64,000 nt of DNA, taken from positions 1,231,755-1,295,754 of the forward strand of contig LNGK01000003.1 of the NCBI GenBank assembly GCA_001510575.1. The letters are read 5' to 3'. The number at the start of each line of letters is the position of its first letter. Within the stretch, counting starts at the first letter, position 1. The position numbers and the translations under genes are program-made. This document shows positions 10,119 through 21,138 of the stretch, in pieces. The notes beneath the pieces are model-generated. The model did not search any database. It worked only from the letters and a program-made list of their open reading frames with translations, and was not told the DNA's origin. This DNA comes from Knoxdaviesia capensis. Taxonomy: Eukaryota > Ascomycota > Sordariomycetes > Microascales > Gondwanamycetaceae.

Positions 10119-11349
10119 CTTGAATGTGAGTGTGCAGATAGAGATAGTGTGGAGGGTGTAAGTGGTGTTATTAGGGTGCTTGGTGTGTGCAGTTGGACTC
10201 TGAACCGACTGAATTGCTGGGAGGAACCCCCCTTTTTATATGATTCATCCCACACTCATTCAGCATACGTGCTCTACTCCTCGAATTTGCCCCCTTGCTG
10301 CCTCTGTCGCCGCTTCCATCACATCTTTCAAGCCTCTTCAACACCACGCGGCAGAACGATTGTCCGGGCCTGCAGCCCTGCCGGAGAACACGGCGGTGGG
10401 CCATAAGGCGGCTCTGGTATGTCACGTGAGTGGCTTTCTTGTACGCTTTTTATTGGCTGGCGCTTATCCGTCGGCGCAACCATTTTGTTGGTTGCCCGAT
10501 GGCGTTCGGTCATTCGGCCGCACCTTCGGGGTCGCAGCAGTAAGCGTCGTCATGTCGCCGGCTGTGCAGAGGACGGACGCGCGATGCACCCTGAGGCGGC
10601 GACAAGCGAGGTGTGATTGTCAAGGAGCCGAACACGGGTCCGACGAAGGCTTCCTTACCACCCTTTGTGAGTAAGCCATGCAGATCCACTCCGCGATTGC
10701 GCTGTCCACGGCCGAATGTGATTCCGACTTGTAGCGATCGTGACACTACGGCAACATGCCGGGATGCTGTTGGCTGAGCAATTCGACATTCTCTAATTCA
10801 CCGCCCGGGACAAACGCCCCGGCCACTTTGACCGTAACACCGTTCACATCGCCCAACGGCCTTAGCTAATGCCCAAAACTTGCCCGTTCACCTCTCGGCA
10901 GTGCGCAAACAAGGCAATTAAGCCGTATCGTGCAATCGCCGATAACCCGGCCAACGGGAGGCTCGGCGATAGCACGTCGCATAATTGCCCATGGTTACAC
11001 AAGCCAGTATGGAACTGAATAGCTTAATGGGGGAGGTTTGCACTCAAAGGGAATGAACAGCTTGAATGCGTCTCAATTAGCAGCTCGAATCTAAAACTCT
11101 TATCAAACGACGAAAAGGGATGTTGACCCACGCCAACTCACGTGACACCAAGCTCGCTGTAGTCAGCACGCCGACCCGAAATTGGGCCAATGGAAAGCAT
11201 CCAATGTCATGCCACTCCGGGAATTACCTCGATCCAAACGAAAACGCAACAAAAGCATCACCGTCTTCTATTGAGCTGCGAGAAATCTTACCAATTCACC
11301 AGCAGCGACCCGTTTCTTCTTTTACTTCCTTTCTCTTCACCTTGCGAAA
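10119..11349. other. Divergent intergenic region, SDR / COX4
   Basis: 1.2 kb without a recognisable gene. It contains two CACGTG boxes (10421-10430 and 11138-11145) and a pyrimidine-rich leader directly before the COX4 start. Confidence 0.5.
11138..11145. promoter_or_regulatory. CACGTG box upstream of COX4
   Basis: The palindrome TCACGTGA lies about 205 bp upstream of the COX4 start. CACGTG is the core site of bHLH factors such as Cbf1; a role at COX4 is inference. Confidence 0.4.
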
Positions 11350-12234
11350 ATGCTCCTTCAGCGCTCTGCCGTCCTGGCTGCCCGCCGCGTGGCCGTTGCC
11401 TCGTCGCCGGCTGTCCGCAGAACTTTCGCGACCTCCATGATCCGCCGTACGATTTTTCCATCTTCTCTCGGGCGAGCTCCGGATCGAAGTCCGCCGGGTC
11501 ACGTCAACTGCGGCCGTGCAGTGATTTCGGAGCTGCCGATATCAGTCGCTTGCCGTTTCGTGTTGGGCACATGCTAATTGAACTGTTTTCTGCAGGCGAC
11601 GCGAAGGAGACCTCCGTCAAGCCCTACAAGACTTTTTCCGGTACGAGATGAATCCTAGCTCTGACATGCCCGACCTCTAGCTAACGCACTCTTACAAACT
11701 CCAGAGATCAAGACCTCTGAGGACCTGATCGGCCCCGGAGCCGAAGTTGGCACCGTCCCCACCGACCTCGAGCAGGCCACTGGTCTGGAGCGTCTCGAGA
11801 TCCTCGGAAAGATGGAGGGCATTGATATCTTCGACCTGAAGCCTCTCGACTCCTCGCGCAAGGGTAGGCTCTACATACACAGCGCCTTCATGAAACTTAG
11901 CTGACCTCAAGCAGGCACCATGCAGGATCCCATCGTCGTCAAGTCTCGCGGCGAGGAGCAGTACCTCGGATGCACCGGCTACCCGGCCGACTCGCACCCG
12001 GTTGTGTGGGTTACGGTACGTAGCAGCTAACCTCTTGCCTCAAGACCACCACTAACCCTCTCTTAGATCTCAAAGGACCGGCCGATTGAGCGTTGCCTGG
12101 AGTGCGGCAACGTCTACAAGATGGAGTTCACCGGCGTGGAGGACCACCACCACCACGACGACCACCACCACCAAGGCCCCACCGAGCCGAAGACCTTTGC
12201 CGACTACGTCAAGCCCGAGTACCGATACATCTAA
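11350..12234 (+). CDS. COX4: Cytochrome c oxidase zinc-binding subunit (yeast Cox4, mammalian 5B)
   Basis: Five exons (11350-11446, 11596-11640, 11705-11863, 11915-12015, 12067-12234) encode 189 aa. Residues 1-33 form an Arg/Ala/Ser-rich presequence with RRTFATS. The mature part follows the family closely: KTSEDLIGPGAEVGT, then LERLEILGKMEGIDIF, and the zinc site formed by Cys120, His128, Cys144 and Cys147 (CTGYPADSH and CLECG). The subunit sits on the matrix face of complex IV and is needed for its assembly. Between CLECG and the C-terminal FADYVKPEYRY is a His/Asp-rich loop (seven His within nine residues, 161-169), a variable feature of filamentous-fungal orthologues. Exon 2 is only 45 nt. 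All splice junctions are phase-consistent. Confidence 0.95.
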
Positions 12235-12567
12235 ACAAGTGGCGTGGATCTGTTTACACTTACCCTCAAGACACATGGCCATGGCACAGTCCGGGCCGCC
12301 CTTCCGCACCATGTATTTAGACCCAGAGAATCAGAGGCTGTTGGATTTGTAGATATGGGTCGAGATTTTCTGTTCAATGCTCCAAGACTTTTCCTTTCTT
12401 ACTAAGAAGAATATTTTTCACCACGCCGCCTTTTGTACTACAACGCTCAAGGGAATGCTTCACTTTGGGAGTCCTTCGCTCAGGCATACTGCATTGCACA
12501 CAGGGAGATAAGCCGTAAGATCGCTATTTCCTAACACTGACTAGGCATTCTGTGTGGTGAGTGTCAT
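12235..12567. other. Convergent 3' region, COX4 / DUF4604 gene
   Basis: 333 bp that should contain both 3' UTRs. AT-rich in the middle; no gene or notable repeat seen. Confidence 0.5.
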
Positions 12568-13131
12568 CTACTCATCGTCAAAGCTCAATTTGATCTTCTT
12601 CGCCTTTTTGCGTGGCTTCGATGGCGCTGTAGCTTGTTCGGCCGATGGCTTTCCGCTCGCTTTCGATTGCGAAGCTACAGGCGCAGCAGGCCTCTTCCGC
12701 CGCTCACCCTGCTCAGGAGCGTCGGAGTCGCCATCAGCAGCATCCCCGCCAACAACTCTGCCGACGCGTTTCTTGCGGCCCGCAGACACATCGGGATCCC
12801 TCTCGCCCTTCGCGCTGGACCCCGCGGCGTCGTGTGTGGGGCTGCCACTAGCACCGCCGGGATGGCGGTCGGCGTCTCCGCGGTCGGCAAGCGACACGCT
12901 GCCGTCGGCGGAAACCTCGGCGCTCACAACGTTGCCATCCTCGTCCACCACCACCGGCGCGTCCTCCGCGTCTTCGCTGGCCGACCGCTTCTTCCCCGTC
13001 GGCCGGTTTCTCTGCGGCGCGCGGCTGCGGTCAAAATCGTCGCCGCCAGCTGTGAGGCCGCGCAGCCGGGCGAGAAATGGCGGCACACTCGAGGTGTAGG
13101 AGAGGTTCTTGTACGCGTTTTTGCCCGACAT
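12568..13131 (-). CDS. DUF4604-family basic low-complexity protein
   Basis: A single exon of 187 aa. The N-terminus KNAYKNLSYTSSVPPFLARL is the conserved block of the DUF4604 family, which is found across fungi and animals and has no established function. The remainder is charged and disordered: an acidic stretch (SASEDAEDAPVVVDEDG), several basic clusters resembling nuclear localisation signals (GKKR, GRKKR, RRKR) and a lysine-rich C-terminal block KPRKKAKKIKLSFDDE. Nuclear location is inferred from these clusters only. The conserved ends and variable middle are as in other family members, which suggests the model is complete. Confidence 0.85.
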   Translation of the reverse strand: MSGKNAYKNLSYTSSVPPFLARLRGLTAGGDDFDRSRAPQRNRPTGKKRSASEDAEDAPVVVDEDGNVVSAEVSADGSVSLADRGDADRHPGGASGSPTHDAAGSSAKGERDPDVSAGRKKRVGRVVGGDAADGDSDAPEQGERRKRPAAPVASQSKASGKPSAEQATAPSKPRKKAKKIKLSFDDE

Positions 13132-13647
13132 GTCGGCCTGCTTCGATAGCCCTTGAAGAGATGGACATGCGAAATTGAACCGGTTGCAGCAAAATTTCGG
13201 AGGGAACTAGACGCGGTGCTCTAGGAGAATTCGAGAATGATTGAGGTTTGGTTGAAGTCAATATTTGGGACTTTCAATGGAATTTCGAGGAAATACTTAA
13301 CTAAAACAACGAGTAAATTAGTGGTCACGTGACTATATATAGTAACAATTTACCAAGTCTACCTAACTCTATTCCCCTCGTTTTCTTTTCGTCCCCTAGT
13401 CGTTTATTATGGTCTTTTTGTTTCTTTTCTCCTATAGACTATAATAACCACTTCTTTATGTCTCTTTCTATATAAGTCCCTATTCGTTTAGAAGACTCCT
13501 CTTAAATATATAAGAATTTCATCCTCCTAGGCATATCGCTCTTACTCTGGATACTCTCTAAAAGTGATTCTTACCTCCAGGCCTGATAGACAGTATATAT
13601 ATTTGCATAGTAAAGCATGAGATAGTTAGTGTACGAGTTTCAATTAT
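13132..13647. other. AT- and CT-rich divergent intergenic segment
   Basis: 516 bp between the DUF4604 gene and the dual-finger regulator. The palindrome GTCACGTGAC lies at 13324-13333. From about 13335 to 13640 the sequence becomes strikingly poor in G, with many CTATATA/TATATAAG words, unlike the GC-rich neighbours. It could be a decayed transposon (RIP-like) remnant or an AT-rich promoter; nothing coding is seen. Confidence 0.5.
13324..13333. promoter_or_regulatory. Palindromic CACGTG element
   Basis: A perfect 10-bp palindrome GTCACGTGAC lies between two divergent genes, about 190 bp from the DUF4604 start and 315 bp from the regulator start. It is a candidate bHLH site; which gene it serves is unknown. 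Confidence 0.4.
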
Positions 13648-15392
13648 ATGGATATAACTCGCCAGCCAGGCTCGTCTTTCCAACTGCTATTCTCCTGCCC
13701 TCTCTGTGAAAAGCCTTTCCACCAAGGTAAGTTACATCTACGTGCTGGAGTGTATATGCTACGTTTTACCTCCAGTTTCTTCTATATAGTCTAACATAAA
13801 CCTGACAATACAGAAATATCGTTCTCACGTCACGTCCCCTATTGTCGCAAACGCGCTTCTACAAGACAGCATGGCGGCCGTCCAAAGGCATGCTACAATT
13901 GCCAAAAGGCCAAAATCAAATGTGACTTTATAAGTCCGTGCTCATCCTGCAGAAGTAGGCAGTTGGAATGCACATTTGGGCAACCCATCTCCAACGCGGT
14001 ATCCCCGGGTCCTGCTGCCACCTCGCAAAGCTCTCTTGTCACCAGCAATACAGAGCGGTCATTGTTGGGGGTCGGCGTGGCCAACCTCATAGCCCAGAGT
14101 GAAGGATTGGAGAGCTTGATTCCCATTACACAATATCCATCGACTGCCGAGAACTTGAACTTCCTTTGGGGCTCGACACTGCAGGTCGACGCACAGTTTC
14201 CTGTCTCACCCGGACAGCTGAGTCCACACAGAACACTTGGGACGACGACGGCATCGGACATACCGGGGATGTTGGTGCCCCATCTAAGTTTCAGTACGGG
14301 CCGCCCCCTTTACAGCTCTGGCCTTTCCGCGGGGTGTGTTAATCTCATCATTTCCGTCATCCGTACTTATCCCCGTCTGATAAGTAAACCGGACATGTTT
14401 CCCCCGTTCGTGCATCCTCTGGTGTGCAGACTACACTTCCTACCCGGCCAGATTCGTCACCTTGATACACCAAATGAAGCTAGCCCGCAACTTCTCAAGC
14501 CGCTGGCCGCATGCATGGGAATTTCGCATATTTTTATCATGAGAACTGGTGACTCGGAGAATTTTCTGTGGAGGACCATCGACCACGAGCATATGGAGAT
14601 CCTCACCAAGGTTTGCCCACCTTTGAAATTCTCCGAATGTTTGGAAATCGGCTAATTTCTGACATTGCAAAAGATCAATGAATATTCACCGGGCGAGCTC
14701 GTTGCTGCCATCCAGGCTATGGTGCTGTACACAATCATGCGGGTTGTAGTTACAGGTGTGGAATACTTTGTCAGATATCCTGAAATGCTAGCCACGATGA
14801 GAGTAAGTTGCCGTCTGTCCGATATTCCCGCAAATGAGCGAAGGGCGTAAACAAAAAAGTTTTAACCGTATCGTCAACGAACTATCCCCAGGCTCTCGTC
14901 GCACGCTTCGAAAATCTGTGTCATGGTCCTTTCAGTCCAAGAAATGCCAATGTTATCACTTCAAAACCCAGTTGGTTAGAATGGGCCTACGAAGAAACAC
15001 GTCGACGGTACCTCACCCCCCCCCCATTCTTTGATATTCGCGTAAGCTAATACATCATTAGAATAATTACCACCTGTTTCATTATTGCAAAGGTTATCAA
15101 CCCGCTCAATCCTCTAGATGTAATCCCGACCATGATCCCACTCCTCAGCCACCGTTCTCTCTGGGAGGCACCAGCTGCAGAGATCTGGGAGCGCGAGTAT
15201 GACAAGTTGAAAGTGCAATCGCTCACTCGGGCCGTGAGCCTAGAAACAGTCCAAGATTTGATTGTGGCCATGAATAGTATTGGCGGCCAGGGCGTTAATG
15301 CTCCAGCTGATGCACAGGAGTGTGTTGATGCATGGTATGAGGGGGTAGATGGTCTCGGCATGCTGCTTGCAACATGCCTAGCGGGCGTGTAA
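13648..15392 (+). CDS. Transcription factor with C2HC finger plus Zn(II)2Cys6 cluster
   Basis: Five exons (13648-13726, 13814-14610, 14674-14802, 14892-15007, 15062-15392) give 483 aa, with an in-frame stop upstream of the ATG. Splicing exon 1 to exon 2 builds a zinc finger C-x2-C-x12-H-x3-C (Cys17, Cys20, His33, Cys37) that exists only in the spliced frame. Sixteen residues later comes a complete Zn2Cys6 cluster C-x2-C-x6-C-x5-C-x2-C-x6-C (Cys53, 56, 63, 69, 72, 79). A basic linker RKRASTRQHGGRPK joins them. The C-terminal 400 residues (helical, LAACMGISHIFIMRTGD, VAAIQAMVLYTIMR) resemble the fungal-specific middle domain. C2H2 plus Zn2Cys6 proteins are a known but small fungal class, usually pathway-specific. 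The MDR gene downstream in the same direction is a possible target. This is a careful hand-built model; the last two introns are the weakest part. Confidence 0.8.
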
Positions 15393-16020
15393 GAGCCAAA
15401 CAAGAATTTATTGGTTTATTCAGTTGTCAATACCGAAAGCTAGTTATTCTCTGCTCCGTTGATGGCGTTTCCTCCAGTCGTCTCCATCCACGATGTTGTT
15501 TTTTAGGCAGGTATCTCGCTTGCTCGGTAACCTCGGAACATAACTGACTGGAGAACGGATCTTATTTGGCATTATCATATGCATCATTTGCTGAAAACCT
15601 CGCTTCTTCTTCACTGCTTACACTTGCATGTTTTCTCTTTCCATAGACCTGTCCCCGGGGTGGCGAATTTTGCCATCCCACAATTTACGCCGGCTTGCGG
15701 TCGAGAGCGGGCCGGCGAATATTGCCGTCCCACAATTCATGCGGGTTCGCGGTTTAAAGTGAACCATCTCGTTGGCCAGGTTTGATGGTCCGGCGAAAGT
15801 TGCCGCCCGGCCAAAACCTCCTAAGCCATCCTTTCCAGGAAGTCATGACAGAACTGTCAAACGTCTGGTCACCAATTTGTTGATCCAACCAATCGATGAT
15901 CTATATAAGTTGATGACCCCAACCACGTTGAACTGAAATGATTTATGCCAGGACAAATCGATTTCCCCTTCCATGAACCCCTTCTCTGCAACTCTGACTC
16001 AAAAAAGGAATATATATATA
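15393..16020. other. Intergenic region between regulator and MDR reductase
   Basis: 628 bp with the 3' UTR of the regulator and the promoter of the reductase. It contains three copies of an imperfect palindrome (listed separately) and an AT-rich TATATATA element just before the reductase start. Confidence 0.6.
15662..15804. promoter_or_regulatory. Three imperfect palindromes GGCGAA-n-TTGCC upstream of MDR gene
   Basis: Copies lie at 15662-15674, 15714-15726 and 15792-15804: GGCGAATTTTGCC, GGCGAATATTGCC and GGCGAAAGTTGCC. The outer GGC/GCC and AA/TT are symmetrical and the central bases vary. The first two sit inside a diverged tandem repeat about 52 bp long that also shares a downstream TCCCACAATT; the third stands alone. 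They end about 215 bp before the reductase start, a usual activator distance. Binding by the neighbouring regulator is inference. Confidence 0.5.
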
Positions 16021-17142
16021 ATGTCTCAAGTCAACATTGCTTCATTTCTCTCTGCGAGGGGCGCCAGCTTTTTCCTCAAGGAACGTCCCATTCCTACGCC
16101 AGGTCCGGGCGAGGTTCTAATTCGAAACCACGCCGTTGGACTAAATCCCGTTGACTGGAAACGCCAAAGCTATGGCTTTGCAATTCAGAAGTATCCAGTG
16201 GTACTCGGAACTGGTACGTTTGGTGACTATCTGAGTTATCCACCACCATGCCTGTCTGTTTTGTGGCAACAGGGAACAATCGTGAACATTTGTAACTAAC
16301 CGGATGCAAATACAGACATCAGTGGTACGGTTGTCGATGCCGGCCCAGGTGTTGATCTGAAGCCCGACGATCGAGTCCTTGGAAGCGGTCTCGCCTTTTT
16401 CACAGGAAATGATGATGAGGCTGCTTTCCAAAATTTCACCATAGTCCAGGCCGCTGGAGTGACCAAAATTCCGGATTCACTGAGCTTTGCCAGCGCGGCG
16501 ACCATCCCCACTGCCGTTGCCACCGCTGGACAAGCCCTTGTCGACGTCCTCGGCATCAAGCTCCCTACTCTCGAGCAACCAGCCGAGTTATCGCGCCAGG
16601 GTATCGTCGTTTGGGGCGCAGGCACCACCGTTGGCGCCTCCATAATCCAGCTATCCCGTCTGCTCGGTTTGCACGTGTATGGCATTGCAAACCCTCTCCA
16701 AGCCGAGTCGTTGATCTCACGCGGAGCCGCTGCTATCTTTGACTACAACTCTGCCACGGTGGTGGATGACGTTATTGCTGCCGCGCAGAAAGGGGGGGTT
16801 GAGATCGGTTATGGCATCGATATCGTTGGCACACCTGTGGTTCGTGACAGTATCGCAAAGATCCTCGTATTCTTCAGCGGGGCAAAGATAGCTACACTCG
16901 TTCCTACGCCTGCAGAGCCCCGCGTTGACGGTGTGCAAATTCTTCCAGTCGGCACCCGGCCCATGGAAGCAAAAGGCCGTTCGTTTTTGTTCAACAAGGC
17001 GTTGCCCGCGTGGCTCGCCTCTGGTGATATATTGCCATGGAAAGCACAGGTTGTGCCGGGAGGACTCCCAGCACTTCAGGAGGGACTAGATTTATTGAAA
17101 TCGGGCGCTGTCAAGAGGGCAAAGCTGGTTTTGGAGCTCTAA
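16021..17142 (+). CDS. MDR-family zinc-independent reductase (enoyl reductase / quinone oxidoreductase-like)
   Basis: Two exons (16021-16213, 16316-17142) encode 339 aa. The N-terminal GroES-like domain is clear: PIPTPGPGEVLIRNHAVGLNPVDWKRQ and YPVVLGTDISGTVVDAG, the latter joined across the intron. The Rossmann domain starts at GIVVWGAGTTVGASIIQL. The catalytic zinc Cys of classical alcohol dehydrogenases is absent, which places it with the NADPH-dependent enoyl reductase-like (ToxD-type) and quinone reductase-like MDR proteins common in fungi. Many act as trans enoyl reductases for polyketides, but no polyketide synthase is in view, so the substrate is open. An in-frame ATG at 15973 would add 16 residues, but the family start fits 16021. 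It lies downstream of, and co-oriented with, the dual-finger regulator. Confidence 0.88.
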
Positions 17143-18925
17143 GACAATTCATCAAGAACTGGACCTGCCTCTCCTATCTCTACACATCAGCGTCTGAAAA
17201 GAAAAAAAAAACGGACACTTTCGGATTCGATAGTCAATCTAACCGTGAATCTCGATGAGCCAAGGACGAGTGACTCCAAGAGTTGTGCTGCACCACTTGT
17301 TCAGCACTGTGGGGGAGCTGAGAACATTTACAAGGGTATGGGAATGCCTAACAGTAATAGTTGTAGCCAACGATAGACTCGTTCCAATCATCAGACAGTC
17401 ACCCAGTCTCTCATGATGACAATATCAGGCGATCGTATATCCGGCGCATCGGGATTGCGAGAGCCCTTTTCCAATATATAATATATCCCTACAGATCCCC
17501 TTACGCCCGATAGCTTCTTCCGGGTCCACACGTTGGCAATTTTCGTTGTCGGGGCGAATAGGAAGCAAGTTCCCAATGGGGGACGTGGGTTCGGCGAGAC
17601 GGTCTGTGAGAGCGGCTCAATCGTAGGGTTAGGCCCTAAGGCCCAAGAATTGCGAGATGGCTTCCGCGACATATGTCACGTGATACACAAAAAGCCGGTT
17701 TTCAGGCAAATTTTCAGAGGATCGAGCGATTTGAGGACACAGAAAGCAGGTGGATGGTCTGGCATCACGATGCACCTAATAGAATTTAAGCTTAAAGACA
17801 GGCCGTGTGTAGTAATGTCCAGCCCGTCAGTCATGTATCGCTGCATCAGTCGGCCGGGCAATGCTGGCCCGCCGCCGGGTGGATACATGATAACGGCCAT
17901 GGATTGGTCTGGATCCCGTTCTCTGGACAGATTGCGTGAAGACGCGCGAGTCACTGCCGGGATCCAGAGATGGCTTCCAAAGCAAGAGATAGAATGCCCG
18001 TGATACAAGTCCAAAGCCCAGTGGCTCCGGGCAACGGAACACCAGTCTGGTGCGACATGTCGCCACTACGTTGGGACGAATATCTGCAACTCCATGAAAA
18101 CACGAATCTCGTATCTGCACTATAGCGATGAATGCACATGGATAAAGTGATGTTTGACCCTCGACAACACTCGTCCGCTGGTCACCGCCTCTGGCCAAAC
18201 TCCTCTCATCTCAGCCCCTATTGATCTGCGATCCGCACTGTAGCGCCCAATATCATTTACCCCTGAAAGGTACCGCTAGACGAAGGGGCGACTCCTTTAA
18301 TTAGTGCCTCAACCTGTGGCCACAGCCCCTAATCCCAAACCGTGTGGGCTTAGATTTCATACGGTACACGTTCCTATCTCCTGAATCCTAGGACTGGCCT
18401 AATTCGAGATTTCTGCAAACGGCATTGATTTTTTTTTCCTTTCCTCACACCTCCTAAACAAACATCGCGAACCCAAGGGACAAGAAAATTGTGAGTACAG
18501 CCAAGCCCTTGCCATCGGTCGTCCCTTCCGCTTCCTTTCTGGCCCGCCATCTTCCTCCCTTCAATCCGGTGACACTGTCGATATTATTTTCCGTGCCGTT
18601 TAAGGGTTGGATTTGATCCCTCTCCAGAATTGAAGCCTTCCGAGAAGACATCGTCTTTCACTTCATCACGACTCTCTTTCTATCATCGCTTTCTCGCGTG
18701 TTTGCCATCTGTAACGCCAGCAATCATTTTACAGCCAGCCTTGCTTTCGTACTTACGTCTTCGTTTTGTTTCCTCAGGTCTCGCATCTTACGCGACATTC
18801 TGAAGATTTCTGCGCCGTACTGCTCCGGCCCCTTTTTGCCTCGTCTGCCGATATATAGACCACTTCAATCAGTATTTATTCAATCCATTCCGACTCCTCG
18901 CTCTGCACCGTCTATCAGCCCCGCC
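17143..18925. other. Intergenic region before GT15 gene
   Basis: 1.8 kb. The last 450 bp are rich in C and T (18430-18925) and probably form the leader of the mannosyltransferase. A CACGTG-containing element GTCACGTGAT lies at 17675-17684. Open frames of 112-156 codons exist on both strands at 17.5-18.2 kb but overlap each other and show no recognisable motif. Confidence 0.5.
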
Positions 18926-20675
18926 ATGGATTTGTTCCGGCGAGTCTCGCGGCTTGTGCCGCAGACCCGGTTCACCCAACTCCCGGCATCAGACGAGAAG
19001 GAGCCCGGCCAGGCACACCCGCTCCGCGCACGCCCCCGTTCGCTGGCTGCTTGGGTGGCTCTCTTTAAACGCCCCATCCGGTTACGCGGAAACTCGAGCA
19101 TTTCGGTTCCGCTGGGCGTCATCGTCCTCTTCCCGTGTTTCCTCCTCGCGTTCGGTCTCGTCGTGCTCCTCCAGGGCGGCGACCATCCCGGTAGCATCCT
19201 CAGCAACTCGCCGCCAGAGCCGCCGCCGATCCGGTAAGTAATGCGTTCGATAGCCGACATACCCGTGGAATCTAACGTTTTGTGTTGCCATGGTACAGCC
19301 GGATCAGCGAAAAGTATGACAAGCCGTTCGTGACGGGCTGCCTCGAACCCGACACCTCGAAGCCACGCGCCAATGCCACCTTTGTGGTGCTTGCCCGGAA
19401 CAAGGAGCTGCCGGGCGTTATCCAGTCGATCAAGTCCATCGAGCGCCACTTCAACCGCTGGTACCACTACCCCTACGTCTTCCTGAACGACGGCGAGTTC
19501 GACCAGACCTTCAAGGACACCGTCCGCGAATACACCTCCGGCGCGGTCGAGTTCGGCTTTGTGGGCCCCGACATGTGGGGCTTCCCCGATTGGATCGATA
19601 CCAAGGTCGCCAAGGAGGGCATTGCCAAGCAGGGCGACGCCGCCGTCATGTACGGAGGCATGGAGAGCTACCACTTCATGTGCCGGTTCTACTCGGGGTA
19701 AGTCGTGTCCCGTCGTCGCTCGCCGTTCCAGCTCTAACTTCCCCTTAGATTCTTCTACAAGCACGAACTCCTTCAGAAATACGAGTGGTACTGGCGCCTT
19801 GAGCCCGAAATTAAGTATTTCTGCGACATCACCTAGTAAGTCAGACCCCCCCAAAGTCACAGCAAGCCTAGCTAACTCCCTCCTAGCGATCCATTCCTCA
19901 AGATGATCGAGACCAACAAGACCTACGGTTTTACCATCGCAGTCAAGGAGCTCAAGGAGACGGTGCCCAACCTGTTCCGTTACGCCTCTGCCTACAAGCG
20001 CCTCCACGGTCTTGAATCGCAGGGCCTCTGGGAGATGTTCGCCGACAAGGTCCCCGAGGAGGACTCCAAACCCCAGGACCTCCCCGAAGACGTCCTCCGC
20101 AGCGATCCTGGCCACAACTCCCTGCCTAACATTCACGGAGATTCCATGGCCGGCGAAACGTACAACATGTGCCACTTCTGGTCCAACTTTGAGATTGCCC
20201 GGCTGAGCTGGTTCCGCAGCAAGCCATACCAGGATTTCTTTGAGATGATGGACCGCAGCGGCGGTTTCTGGATGGAGCGTGTAAGTTGACCCTTTTTGCT
20301 TGTTTGCGTTTGCTGTTTGCTGACAATTCCCAGTGGGGTGATGCACCCATTCACTCGCTGGCTGCGGGTGCCCTGCTTGGCGTCAAGGATGTCCACTATT
20401 TCCGCGATATCGGCTACAGACACACGACCATCCAGCACTGCCCTGCCAACGCCCCCCATTCCCGCCAGCTCCCCCGGCCACAGTATCTCGAGGAGACCAC
20501 CAAGGACGAGAAGAAGCGTGCCGAGGAGGACGACTACTGGGAGCACTGGGACGAGCCCCGCGAGAACGGTGTCGGCTGCCGTTGCCGCTGCGACACTGAC
20601 ATTCTCGACATTGAAGGCAAGGAGGGCTCGTGCCTCTCCCAGTGGGTGGAGGTTTCGGGCGGCTGGGCCAGCTAA
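18926..20675 (+). CDS. Alpha-1,2-mannosyltransferase, GT15 (KRE2/MNT1/KTR family)
   Basis: Five exons (18926-19233, 19299-19697, 19749-19835, 19887-20280, 20334-20675) give 509 aa. It is a type II membrane protein: about 58 cytosolic residues, a transmembrane segment at roughly 59-82 (VPLGVIVLFPCFLLAF), then a Pro-rich stem and the lumenal catalytic domain. Conserved GT15 blocks are present in order: NATFVVLARNKEL, FVGPDMWGFPDWI, MCRFYSGFFYKHELL, WRLEPEIKYFCDITYDPF, YNMCHFWSNFEIA, and YFRDIGYRHTTIQHCP. Family members act in the Golgi, extending N- and O-linked glycans from GDP-mannose with Mn2+. A C-terminal tail with a charged EETTKDEKKRAEEDD block and a Cys-rich end extends past the core. 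Which KTR subgroup it belongs to needs a tree. Confidence 0.93.
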
Positions 20676-21138
20676 AGTTGTCTGCAGCATTGCGGAGGGT
20701 TCAATTTCAGCTATACACATGTTATCTCAGGGCGGGCCTCCCTAGAGTCAACAGGCCATTCCGGCCCAAGCAGACATTTTAATCTGCTTTTATCTCTAGG
20801 CCACTATCGAGAAGAGTCCAGGCATTGTTCTGGTGCGGTACTCTCGCTTCCATTTAGCTATTTGCTTTGTTTTCTTTTCTTTTTGGGTGGGGTGTTGTTC
20901 CTCTTCTGCTTCATTGTTCTGGCTTAATCACGTGTTTCTGTCCTGTTTTCCTCTCCTGTCATTATAAACTTGTTCCCGTTTAGTTTCTATATTATCATTT
21001 TTCACTTTTCTTGTAATGATCCATATGTGAAGAAGTTTCCCGTAGAGTTAAGGCATGTCAAGATGAATACGGACTTCAAGATGAATTCCTAAGTGAACAG
21101 CTAACCGTAACCTAGCCCGCTTCCCTCCTGATTTTAAA
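20676..21138. other. Convergent 3' region, GT15 / PRP19
   Basis: 463 bp with both 3' UTRs. The centre (20860-21020) is T-rich. No gene seen. Confidence 0.5.

Noticed and set aside
17533..18198. Overlapping frames of 112-156 codons before the GT15 gene
   Set aside because: Three frames on two strands overlap and none carries a recognisable motif or start context.
18880..20346. 488-codon open frame antisense to the GT15 gene
   Set aside because: It runs across introns and exons of a well-conserved mannosyltransferase; composition mirrors the sense codons.
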